Source: Tenrec ecaudatus (lineage: Eukaryota > Chordata > Mammalia > Afrosoricida > Tenrecidae). Taken from it: a DNA stretch of 64,000 nt. This document shows positions 46,390-55,944 of the stretch, piece by piece. The position numbers and the translations under genes were made by a program. Each line of letters starts with the position of its first letter. Position 1 is the stretch's first letter. The DNA is taken from the NCBI RefSeq assembly GCF_050624435.1, contig NC_134540.1:101833739-101897738 (forward strand). The letters are read 5' to 3'. The notes under the pieces are model-generated. The model worked only from the letters and a program-made list of their open reading frames with translations. It ran no database searches and had not been told where the DNA came from.

Positions 46390-47134
46390 GGCCACGTGCA
46401 ATGGTATGGAACTCCAGTTTCTCTCGATTTTCTCCCTACGCGTCTGTTTTCTAAGGTTTCCTAATTATAAACGCGATTCCTCCGCCCCTCCCTCCCCCCC
46501 CCACCCCTGAAATTCACTTTGAGCAGAAGACTGTGCTACGTCTTGGGTTCCAAGAGCCAACAACAAGCCAAGGCGACTCCAGCTTGGCCGCAGAGGGGCG
46601 AGGGGCTGGGGCTGGGGCTGGGTCCTGGCCGTGGGAGGCACGGGGGCGCGAGGAGCGGGGAGACTGCGGTGACACTGCCCTCCCTGGGCTGGTTGAAGCA
46701 TCTCACTGGTGACGGGTCTGAAAGCACGTGGCTACGTCATGGAAAGCCAGTCTTTTCAATGCAAACTTCAACTCCTCCTCCTCCTCCCTCTAATGCCTGT
46801 AACTCGCGGTCGAGGCTGGGCGAGCAATCCGGAGGGGAGATTTTCCCCATGCTCCCTGTCGTTGGAACCTGGGAGAGCGCGAGGAAGAAGGACGGGGCTC
46901 TGGGGCGCTCTCTACCTACTACAAGCCGAACAAGGGCAGGGGGCGCCTCGATTGGCATCTTTTCTACGCGGTGATTGAGAACTGCAGGCTCCATCCGATC
47001 CTGTTCATCCCTGGCGATTGATTATTTAAAAGAAAAAAAAAATTTAAAAAGCCGACACTTGGAGGAGAGGCGCTGTCTTCGGCTGTCAGACTCAGTCTCC
47101 AAGGAGGTGGTATTGGTGTGTGTGTGTGTGGTGG

Positions 47135-47237
47135 CTTTTTTCCCTCCCCTCTTTTTTTCTTTTTCCTTCTTTTCTTCCTTTCTTTTTTCTTTCCTCCCCA
47201 CCCCCCTTTTTTTCCTTTTCCCCTTTTCTTCTCTCCT
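47135..47237 (+). other. 103-nt polypyrimidine tract ending in a candidate splice acceptor
   Basis: All bases are C or T except one A at 47200. The tract is followed by AG at 47238-47239 and G, so it forms a textbook 3' splice site (ttctctcctag|g). A strong donor-like g|gtaaga sits at 47465|47466. Together they could bound a 226-nt non-coding exon (47240-47465) of the 5' UTR. The tract could also form triplex DNA. No splicing is demonstrated. Confidence 0.5.
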
Positions 47238-47249
47238 AGGGGCTCCACA

Positions 47250-47270
47250 ATGGCAGTCTTCTCTCAATAA
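47250..47270 (+). CDS. Upstream ORF 1 in the FGF14-1b leader (6 aa)
   Basis: ATG with A at -3 and G at +4 (strong Kozak context) opens a six-codon ORF, MAVFSQ, ending in TAA. It lies 334 bases before the FGF14 start. If the leader includes this region, it would be expected to lower initiation at the main ATG. Presence in the mature mRNA is not shown. Confidence 0.4.
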   Translation: MAVFSQ

Positions 47271-47271
47271 G

Positions 47272-47313
47272 ATGACTCCAGCTTGGCTTCTGCAGAGCCA
47301 CCCGTCCTCATAG
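47272..47313 (+). CDS. Upstream ORF 2 in the FGF14-1b leader (13 aa)
   Basis: Starts one base after the stop of upstream ORF 1, in a different frame (taa g atg). It encodes MTPAWLLQSHPSS and ends in TAG. The closely packed pair resembles reinitiation-type leaders. It matters only if transcription starts upstream of here. Confidence 0.35.
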   Translation: MTPAWLLQSHPSS

Positions 47314-47330
47314 CGATCCAGTAGAAGGCT

Positions 47331-47483
47331 ATGGTTTTCTCTTTGGGGATCTTTTGTGTATTCCTGTTCTCCCTGATTAGTTTTGGTCTCCGTTGGGATT
47401 TCTTTGCTTTTTGTGCTTGGCTTCACGCTGAAAAGGGATTTTTTTTTTCGCCCACCGACCCTTCGGTAAGAATCCAGTGGTGA
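47331..47483 (+). CDS. Upstream ORF 3 in the FGF14-1b leader (50 aa, hydrophobic)
   Basis: ATG at 47331 opens a 50-codon ORF ending in TGA at 47481. The first half is hydrophobic (MVFSLGIFCVFLFSLISFG), like a signal or membrane segment. It contains the donor-like gtaaga at 47466. It stops 120 bases before the FGF14 start. I do not recognise a conserved peptide; it may be incidental. Confidence 0.3.
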   Translation: MVFSLGIFCVFLFSLISFGLRWDFFAFCAWLHAEKGFFFSPTDPSVRIQW

Positions 47484-47603
47484 TCAAGGGGGACTAAATC
47501 ATTCACCCTGGCCGAGAAAAAACCATCACTGAGAAGTCTCAAAGAAATAGACCACGTGAGGGGGAAAAACTGGGAGAAGATCCGGAATATTATCGTCTTT
47601 CCT

Positions 47604-47811
47604 ATGGTCAAACCGGTGCCCCTCTTCAGGAGAACTGATTTCAAATTTTTATTATGCAACCACAAGGATCTCTTCTTTCTCAGGGTGTCTAAGCTGCTGG
47701 ATTGCTTTTCGCCCAAATCAATGTGGTTTCTTTGGAACATTTTCAGCAAAGGAACGCATATGCTGCAGTGTCTTTGTGGCAAGAGTCTTAAGAAAAACAA
47801 GAACCCAACTG
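47604..47811 (+). CDS. FGF14: FGF14 (FHF4) first coding exon, isoform 1b N-terminus (partial CDS)
   Basis: The exon encodes 69 residues plus the first base of codon 70. It begins MVKPVPLFRRTDFK and ends CLCGKSLKKNKNPT, which I recognise as the alternative N-terminus of FGF14 isoform 1b. FGF14 is a fibroblast growth factor homologous factor: it lacks a signal peptide, stays in the cell, binds the C-terminal tails of voltage-gated sodium channels and acts at the axon initial segment of neurons. The beta-trefoil core is encoded by later exons outside this window. The exon ends in 'aacccaactg' followed by the donor 'gtaagc'; the phase-1 break fits the Asp that starts the shared core. The ATG at 47604 has G at +4 and C at -3. 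Residue 15 reads Phe (codon ttt), where I remember Leu in the human protein. No frameshift or stop is present. Confidence in identity is high; only the N-terminal exon is visible. Confidence 0.95.
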
Positions 47812-47817
47812 GTAAGC
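47812..47817 (+). other. FGF14: Splice donor of FGF14 exon 1b
   Basis: The bases g|gtaagc match the U2-type 5' splice-site consensus. Without splicing, the frame would run on through 47960 into a hydrophobic stretch that matches no FGF family sequence, so this is where coding stops. Confidence 0.93.
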
Positions 47818-50800
47818 AAAACATGTATCATGTTCTGTTTTTCCTCATCCTGACCTGTCTGTTGCTCACTGGGCTAGAGCTGCAGTTGGGCTTTGCAGGA
47901 GGCAGGGCAATCATGAAAGGAACCAGGACAGTGTTGCATATAGAGGTGTTGCATGACTAAACAAGGAAGAGCTGGATCAGCGTCTGGGAACCTGAAAACC
48001 ATGATCGGCATCTCTTGGATCCATCACTTGGAGGGAGGAGGAAACTTTTTTTTTTTTTAACTCTATCGGGTTGCCTATGTTTGCTGGAATATTCAAAGGC
48101 TCTGGCTTAAGGTTTCTGCCCATGGCAGATGAATCTCTGCTAGGGGCCAGGAAGAAGAAGGGGGAGTTTTCCTGACTTCTGCTGCAGGTTCTGGAGTCAG
48201 AGCTAGGCACCGAGAACCTGCTTCAGACTTTCTGATGAGCTTGCACAATATTCGCCACCCTATCACCTTACCAAAGTAAAAGAGGTCTCCCTCCCTCTTG
48301 TCCCAGCTCCTCCGTCAGCCCCCGCCTCCCTCCCCCGTCTAGCTCTGGGTGCCCAAGTATTAACTCATTCCCTCTGTCTGCCTCTGACACATCCTGCCTT
48401 CTGGGGATACTGGAGTGGGGCTTATGCCTGGAGGGAAACCCAGACCAGAGAGAGAGAAGCCCAGCCCCTGTAATAGATGCCATTTACGGTCATTTTTTTA
48501 AAAAGCAGTATCAAGTCCCTGCGTTTGAGTCCTACGGGTGGGATGAACAGGGCCCTTGAGTCCTTGCTTTAGGGCGCGGGTGATCATGCGCCCCGATTCC
48601 AAAGGGCTCCAACGGGCAAACTTGCAGTACATTATATAAGAAATGCAAATGCAGGTGAATCTGGGAGTGGAATCTCACGGGTTTACTTTCTGGTGTCTTA
48701 GTCTGAAGCGCTTGGGGACGAGCCGCGTAGCCAGGGACAGGGGCGGGGGGAGGACAGGCCGGGGGACTGCGTGGTGGTGGTGGCACCGGTGGCGGCGCGG
48801 GGCGAGGAGGCTGGGCGCAGCCTTTCCCTGGAGGCTGCACGCGGGGGCAGCTGGCGGTGCGGGGAGGCCCCCAGCTGCGTCCGGGGTGGGGAGGGACCCA
48901 GGGCCCAGTGTTTGGGTTTGCGCTGAGGGGAGGGGCGGGCGCCCGGCCCCCCCCGCAGTGGCAGCTGGAGCGCGGGAGAGTCCTGACGTTGGCACTGCGG
49001 TGTAGTAGATCACAGCTCGCCACCGCTGCCCCTGGCACTCAGAGCCCCGGTGACCCGGCAGCAAGTGGCTGCTGCCTTCCATCCTCCAGAACGCCAAGAC
49101 GTTGTGGCTCAGGCGGGGGCGCTCAGCGGGGGCGCAGGGAGGGAGGCAGAGGGGGAGTGTCGGTGGGCGGGGACGGAGGCGGCGGGGTGCAGGCGGAGCA
49201 CCCTTGGCGGCCACCGCTCCTGCAGCAAAGGGGCAGCTGAGGAGCTGCTGGACCGCCCGAAAGGAGAGAAACGTGCAGGGTCAGGCAGAGAACGTCTGGC
49301 CGTGACCTCGGAGCTGGCACTTTGGGTTGACTCTGGAGGCTTCTGGAAGTAGCCTTGGACTGTCCAGGGCTTGGGGCTGCGGTGGACTCTTTGCCACGCT
49401 CCTGAAATGTCATTTCTGGGTTCTAGCTTTCTTCTCCATCCCCTTTCTAACCACCCTCCTCTGTTCCTCCCTCCTCCACAGTCCTCTGACCCTTCGTTCC
49501 CTGTAAGTTCTCAGCACATAGCAACCCTGAACCACACCACCCATCCTAAGAGTTACCCAAGGAGAAAACAATGTTATCTCGGACCTTCGCGTTTCTGATC
49601 TAGCTCTCAGGTGTACCCCAAAGCCTGGCAGCCAACGTAACACGGGCTGGTGAAGTGGTTATGAGCACCCAGGGTACACCCACAACACGATCGTACAGCT
49701 TAATGTGAAGCCCCTTTCTGCAGGGTTTCCCAAAGTGGGACCAGCAGCTGCAGTTGGAAAGGATTACACTTTCACAGGACAGACATATTGGATTTTGAAG
49801 TCTTCTTGGGTCTTTCTGTGAAGAGACCTGGCTCATTCCGAGAAAGACATGCTGTAAAAACTCTGTTTTAGAAGACTCGGCCATTTGTCTCAGGCCTTAA
49901 AGTTAATCCTTGTATAGCCCTGGGAGCAGGGAATAATTCAGTACAGAATAGTACATTTCTTTGCTGGTCCCTGTACTTTTTTCTTTCTTTCCTTCTTTCT
50001 ATCCTCCCTGTCCTCCTTTCTGTTCTGACAAACAGTTTCACTGGGACAATTAGTTTCCCCTACACAGGATTCAAGATCTTTTTATCACATCTCCCCCTTT
50101 CATCTCTGGGGGGCGGGGGGATAGACCTTGTTTTGTTTTTCTTACTAAAAAATTTAGAAAATTGTCAAAAACCTAGTCCCAGAGCAATTTACTTAGCAGT
50201 TTATGAATATTAAAGTACGTGCATGTGAATTGATAGGTTATTACAAGGTGTGGCCAGCAACATCACCAACTGTTTTTAATAGGACAGTTCAGTCTGAGAT
50301 CACCAGAGATTAGAATTCCAATATGGGAGTCGGGCATTTAGTAAATATTTCTTAAAACGGGGCATGAATGTGTCATGAAACTTATTTCACCTTCTTAATG
50401 GTTGTGCCTCTCGAGCTTGAATCAAACGCATGTCTGGCCCTTCAGATCCATTCTCCTTCTGTTTTAAAATAAAGCCAAAACTCATTTGCAGGTTTTTTGA
50501 TCCCAAGATAGCTGTATAACTAAGATTTTAATTGGGCGATTAAAAGAAAACAAAGACTAAACTGCTCTTAACGGTTACAACCAAAATGAACAGATTGATT
50601 ACTACCTATTAAGTTATCCTAAAACTAAAAAGAGGACAATTAACTGGTTTCAAATGAAGAAGCTCGGTAGAATACTGCCACATACCAGGACTAACTGCCA
50701 TCATTTACTGCAAAGCGTCTCTTATAGCTTCTGAGACAACGATTAGGTTTCTTTCCCCTTGTATTTGAAAGTTATGGAAGAATTTACTAGTTATTTGCAA

Positions 50801-50982
50801 TTCTTTAAGTTGTCAATATGTATTAGTAGTTAGGACAAGGATTCCTGGGATGAACGTTAGAGAACTCTGTATGATCAGGTTGATATGAGAACACTCAGAT
50901 AACAGAGTTGTGAATTTGAGGGCAAATTTATGCATCCATCAAAAACATATTACTTTGCTGGAAACTATTTAAATAAACTGCA

Positions 50983-51170
50983 CCCATGCCGTAGAGTCTA
51001 TTCTAACTCTTTGCGACCCTACGGGGCACTGTAGACCTGCTCCCTGTGGTTTCTGACAATGTACATATTTCCAAGAGCAGAAAGCACCTCTAGTCTTCAG
51101 AGGAGTGCTGGTGGGCTCGAATGGGTCATCTTGCTGCCATCTCATTCCCAACTACATCCCAAGGGTTCTT
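50983..51170 (-). mobile_element. AfroSINE
   Basis: Reverse copy with tail 'ccgtagagtctattctaact', 'cgaccctacggggcactgta' and 'aagagcagaaagcacctc'. It lies in FGF14 intron 1. Confidence 0.75.
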
Positions 51171-51377
51171 TACCTATTTAAATAAGAGGTATTCATGAGA
51201 TAGGTTTTTTGATTTTGTATTTCAATCCTTGTAATTTATATGAAAAAGAACTTGAAAAATATATTTGTAATGTGTATGCTTTTAATTGTAAATTGCCAGA
51301 GCTTAAAAATCACAAGATATTCAGTAACTTTCTGTAGTCATAAAAACCTCTTATTTCTTACAGTTGCAATTAGCAGG

Positions 51378-51380
<3 letters not shown>

Positions 51381-51408
<28 letters not shown>

Positions 51409-51409
51409 A
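51381..51409. repeat. (CA)n microsatellite
   Basis: About 14 CA units in intron 1. Confidence 0.95.
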
Positions 51410-54021
51410 ATGTCCTACTTTCCCCTGCTTTGCTAGCAGAGCAATAACTATGTACTTCGAATAAATGTTACCTGCTTCACATTTTATTGTTTGCGTCATG
51501 CAAGGTGAATATTTTTGAAAAATCATTAAATATTGAATCCTAAATTAAGGGACTTATTTTGTCAGGAGGAAGGCTGGAAAGGCTTGTTCAAAGTAGTAAC
51601 GATGGTGTGGACTGACCACAAGTTGGTTTGGGATCTGATCTAAGTCAGTGAACTTTCAGGAAAGGGTGCCAGAGAAAGAAATGTGGTTGAAAATGAGTTC
51701 ACAACAAGGACAAATACTTAGGGCATGCCTCCTTTGGTACCTAATATAAGCAAAAGAAGCCGCTGGTCCTCAGATGGATACCATTACTTAACCACCGACA
51801 ATACCTCCAAACTCCATGGCTTGACAGGATCTTGAAAAGCCTGAATTTGAATACAGGTTGTAATCTAAGAGAATGCTATTGAGCAATGGTGTCAGTAGAT
51901 GCCCTAGACCTAGTTCTGAAGACACATTTAGAAAGTCCCACACACTCACTGACCTGAGTATTTCATTTACTAAACCCAGCCTCCCTGTCTGCCACATAAG
52001 AAGCAGTAGAGCCTGTGATCACATTATATTCCTTTCTTGTTTGGGCACTTTTCAACTCGATGGTTGCCTTTCACTAGGCTGTTTTATGTGTCAAAAGGGC
52101 TAGGCATATCACTGTTAATCATTAAAACATGATACTTTTATTTTTGGCAACTTTGTATCGAGGCTGTTATGATTTATTTTTCTATTAAGTGAGGGAATAG
52201 GGGAAGTAGAAAGAAAATACGAATAAGCTTTTAAAAAATTCCTTTTCATTCTCAGCCAGTTGAGGACGCATGCTGGCTTTTCCCGTAGAGCTGGGTGAGC
52301 CGCAAAATGGCCCACAAGCTCTGCCTCTCCAGACAGAGTACCACTTCAGTACAGACTTCAAATTTAGACTCAGAGCCGGAGCATCACACAGGTTCTCCAC
52401 CTTCTAACATGCTTGGCTTGGGAGTGGGGTGCAATGTAATATGAGATGGCCATGGACTCCATCCAGGAAGTTTTACTATGCTCAGCTGCACAGTGCCATA
52501 CCATGAACTACAAGATAGCATTTGGGATAGGCTTCCAAGGACTTGATTTGGGGAAAATTCATTCTCCCTTTGGAAATGTCTGCTCAAGTTAACAATTGTG
52601 GGATTCTATGCATGATCATCTAAATGTTATTTTTCACAATGAAGGTGACTTAGGATGGACAGCTACCTTCCCAGCCTGGTCTCATCACAGACATCAATAA
52701 CTGAGAATATTCTTTCCAATAATGCACTGCCTTCAGAAAACTTTAAAGCTTATTCTATACTTTACTTCATATTTTCCACACTGAACCATTGCTTTAAAAA
52801 CGTTCAAACCCAGTCTTCCATGTCTTAGCAACACAAACATTGGAATCTTTCATGAAGTGTTTTTATACATATGGTAACAAGGACAACCACCAATGATTTT
52901 GCTCCTTTGCATATTTTGGCATCATACCTCACGCATATTGACTGAGAAGCTTTCTATAAATACTCTGTAGCTGCCTCAAAATGGAAGCATTTATTCAAAA
53001 TAGTTTCTTCTGCCTTTAGGGGAAACAGTTGGGATGTTTGAACAGTGTATCAGAAGCTCCTCTCTTAACTTTTGAGTGAATTGTGCTCTTCATCTGAGCA
53101 AAACCCTTGAGCACAATGTAACCCCACCTCCAGGAGGGACTGCAGGTGGAGGAAATAACCTACTGACACAGCCACCTGCCCAGCGGGGCAGTTTTAGTGG
53201 CTAATTTGCGTTGACTTTGTGTATTATGTACCAGAGTCCATTGTTAAGTTGAACGTGGGCCCTGAGGTGCGTCTCTTATGTGTAAAGATGCTCTAGTGTA
53301 TCTGCTAGTGTGACTTTGAAGGACACCACTCTTCTTTCTTCCTGTTTATAGTCTACTAGTTGCTATGAACTAATCTGCTTTCGTCAGAAGGTCAAAGGTA
53401 GGATGGTGAGAAGGGGAGCAAAAAGATCGCTTCCCGAGGTGTTCTTAAAGATGAAGGCAAAAGGAGGCATGATGCATTTCTGGACAGGGTATACTTTAAG
53501 GGTTTCTCTGACCTGCCAACATCATCTACGAAAGTCATCTAATGACCATTGGACACAATTGTCCTTAGTATGCTATAGCTGATGCACAGTCTAGCTTTTT
53601 AAATGACATACGGATAGGAAGTGGGTGCTCTATGAGGTGAACTGCGGGGTGTCACTGCCAGTATCAGTTGGGTTATTTTACGTTGACTCAACGCTGCCTC
53701 TTCTCCAGCAGTACCAAGTGATCTGCTGGCTTTGCATGGTGAAAGACTCAAACTTGGTGGCTTTAATGAGTTGGTCCTGACCTCCTGCTCTTTATTTCTG
53801 GTAAAAGGACACCCAGAAGTTGACTTTGTAAGCATTCCCTTGGCCTGAGATTTACAAGCCTATCCATTCTAAATCTCAAAGGCCTGTACTCTTTTTCACA
53901 CTGAGGCCCTTTTACCCCCAGAATACAAGCTCAAGGGTCAAGGCTTTTGTTCTTGCATCTCTCTCTCTCTCCTGGCACTGTTAATATCAGGGCGCCATTT
54001 GGTTCACATTTACTAGACCTC

Positions 54022-54048
54022 CATATATATATATATATATATATATTT
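54022..54048. repeat. (TA)n microsatellite
   Basis: About 12 TA units in intron 1. Confidence 0.95.
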
Positions 54049-54164
54049 TAAACATTACTTTTCTTCCTTTAAAAAAGGAAAACGCTTAGCATAGATTTGA
54101 AAAGTGGATGCTTTGAAATGCATCTTTCTCTGAAGATCGTTAACAAGGACCCTTGTGTGTGCAG

Positions 54165-54342
54165 GTTGTGCTTGATAGAAGCCGGGAACCACACTCACTG
54201 CTGTCCAGTGGGTTCCGAGACCGGAATTCTTCACAGGAGTAGAAAGCCTCATCTTTCTCTCCAGTTTAGCAGCTCCTGGTTGCAAACTGCTGACCTTGCA
54301 GTTAGCAGCCCAAGAAGCAGCCACTACACTACCAGTGCTCCT
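54165..54342 (-). mobile_element. AfroSINE (inverted pair, left member)
   Basis: Reverse copy: 'attcttcacaggagtagaaa', 'gctgaccttgcagttagcag' and head 'actacactaccagtgctcct'. It is followed directly by a + copy. Confidence 0.85.
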
Positions 54343-54354
54343 AGTAAAGTGCTT

Positions 54355-54535
54355 AATAAGGCAACTGACCCAGGGGGTATTTGTTAGGTTGTTAAACACA
54401 AGGTCAGTAGTTTGACACCACAGGAAGGAGACTTTCTTCAGCTGCCAGGAAGATTTAGTCTGGGAAACCCGGGGTCAGTTCTACCCTCGGGTCAGTACCA
54501 GTCACAATTGGCTCCGTGGCAGTGGGTGAGTTGAG
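54355..54535 (+). mobile_element. AfroSINE (inverted pair, right member)
   Basis: 'aggttgttaaacacaaggtc' in the head and 'cagttctaccctcgggtcag' in the body. With its left neighbour it forms a head-to-head inverted pair just outside the second CpG island. Confidence 0.75.
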
Positions 54536-54627
54536 TGCCAGGTGATTCGAAAGGAGGTACAGCCTTGACGGTATCTTTTGGACTTTCGCCGCTTTTACAG
54601 CCCTAGCCTTAAACTTCGTAACGCCTG

Positions 54628-54655
54628 AACTCACGGACTTAGCTTTCCGTGAGTT
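54628..54655. other. Perfect 10-bp hairpin followed by a T run
   Basis: AACTCACGGA and TCCGTGAGTT pair perfectly around an 8-nt loop, followed by T's to 54662. It sits at the left edge of the second CpG island. It resembles a bacterial terminator in form only; in mammalian DNA it may be an RNA hairpin in a transcript, or chance. Confidence 0.45.
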
Positions 54656-55085
54656 TTTTTTTGAAACTTAGCGGCCCGGCCGCTGCGGCCTTGGCCTTGG
54701 CCTGACAGCGGAGGAGTCTGTGTACTCAGAAACCAGAAGTTTGCTTGCATGCACGGTTTTCGGCCGAAGTCCGTTTCCCCCGGAAGCCGCGTGGTTTCCA
54801 GACACGCGTACCATCCTTTTCTGCAGAGCCCCGTGTCCGGTTCCGCGTCGTAACGTCGTAAGGGAGCCCTGCATGGAGGGCGCAGGAAGGCGGCGCGAGC
54901 TCCCGCGTTCACGCGGGGCGGCCGGCGGGCAGCGGCCCCGGTCCCTGGGCGCCCGCGGCTCCCGGAGCTCCGCAGCCGGCGCGGTCGCCGCGGCGCGTCG
55001 GGGGCTCGCTACGCAATGCGGCGGCGGCGGCGGAAGCGGCCCGTCGGAGCCGCCGTAGCGCCGCGAGTTCCCGTTGCCACGGAGA

Positions 55086-55098
55086 TGACCTCTGACCT
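55086..55098 (-). promoter_or_regulatory. Perfect DR1 nuclear-receptor element
   Basis: TGACCT-C-TGACCT is, on the - strand, two exact AGGTCA half sites with one base between them. DR1 is bound by RXR heterodimers (PPAR, RAR), HNF4 and COUP-TF (NR2F). Its place inside a CpG island next to an ETS site supports a regulatory role, but occupancy is not shown. Confidence 0.55.
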
Positions 55099-55944
55099 GA
55101 GGGATCTCCAGGGGCGCGGCGAACGGGGAAGCCATCGCTATGGAAACCGAGGGGGTTGGAAGGCGTCGGGGAGGGGCTCCGCCGGTGGGCAGGGTGCCGC
55201 CGTGGAGGCAGGGTGGTGGCAGCGGAGGGGTCACTCCGTTGACCGCCGGAAGTGGCGGTCCCAGCGCACAGGTGGCCGCCTGCTTGCGCGCGCAGCTGCT
55301 GACCCGCGCCCGGACCTCCTGCCGGGACGAGGGCCCCGGTGGGCGCCTGGGCGGGGAGACCGAGGGCATCCCGGCGGGGGACTGGCTCTCTTCCCATTGG
55401 GAGACGACGCAGGGCTGGGGGCTGGAGTGCAGGGGACCTCCGGTTTCACAGTGGATTCTTTAATTCTAAATTTCTGTAACTTTTCCATCCAATCCTGAGT
55501 CTAAGAGAATCCCCCACTCTCCCTCCCCCACCTTCCCCTTGTAACTGTTGAGGGTGGTGACATTGTATCCTAAAACCAGAGAACTTGAGAAGGAGATGGG
55601 GCGACTTTAGGGATGCGGAGCAAAGTGCTCTTTTTCAAGGGTGACAGGTAGAATGGTCTGCACCTGCACAGGTAGCAACAGCTTGAGCCCTGTGAGAAGG
55701 AACATGCTGTTTTGTCCCAGGACACCACCGATGACATTTCATTATATCTAGTGTATTCCCTTATAGCCCTAGACACACATTGTCCACACTGGCTTGCTCT
55801 CCTTTTCTTATATTATCTTAGGGCCACTGGGCAAAATCAACATAGAACATTTTTTTAAAATCTTCACTTTTAAACTTAAGTTGAATAAATTAATTTGAAA
55901 GCCCATTGCCACTCTGGAATTTATGAAGTATTTTCTTCCCTTTT

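Larger units (their letters stand above)
46390..49350 (+). promoter_or_regulatory. FGF14: CpG-rich promoter and 5' UTR domain of FGF14-1b
   Basis: CpG density and GC content rise sharply against AT-rich flanks. There are two GC-rich cores, about 46500-46960 and 48700-49260, on either side of the coding exon. Sites visible by eye include an E-box CACGTG at 46392-46397, a second CACGTG at 46725-46730 followed by a CRE-like TACGTCA at 46733-46739, an inverted CCAAT box (ATTGG) at 46951-46955, and AT-rich TATA-like stretches near 46465 and 47020-47050. No transposon interrupts the domain, in contrast to both flanks. I cannot fix the transcription start from sequence alone; it should lie upstream of 47240. 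The dense off-frame ORFs here are GC-bias artefacts. Confidence 0.8.
54560..55450. promoter_or_regulatory. Second, intronic CpG island: candidate promoter
   Basis: An abrupt GC- and CpG-rich block lies about 7 kb downstream of exon 1b. It holds an ETS-type core promoter motif CCGGAAGTG at 55246-55254, a perfect reverse DR1 (TGACCT C TGACCT) at 55086-55098, X-box-like half sites at 55073-55089 and 55131-55147, and a short CGG run near 55018-55033. No TATA box is visible, as is usual for CpG promoters. Long overlapping ORFs on both strands are unconvincing as proteins. In human the antisense lncRNA FGF14-AS2 begins, as far as I recall, about this far inside FGF14; an antisense (- strand) or bidirectional promoter is my best guess. 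Confidence 0.6.

Noticed and set aside
46519..46974. 151-codon open frame upstream of FGF14
   Set aside because: Repetitive Gly/Leu translation of a GGGGCT-type repeat in the CpG island; the minus strand is equally open.
47556..47603. In-frame 16-codon extension of FGF14-1b
   Set aside because: It begins with GTG, not ATG; the first in-frame ATG is at 47604, which matches the known isoform start.
48532..49240. Open frames of 168, 179 and 127 codons on both strands
   Set aside because: Same GC-bias effect in the CpG-rich shoulder of the FGF14 promoter; no recognisable protein features.
54668..55397. Long open frames (233 and 162 codons, minus strand; 160 codons, plus strand) in the second CpG island
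   Set aside because: Overlapping long frames on both strands are expected in GC-rich DNA where stop codons are rare. The translations are low-complexity Pro/Arg/Ala/Gly with no domain.
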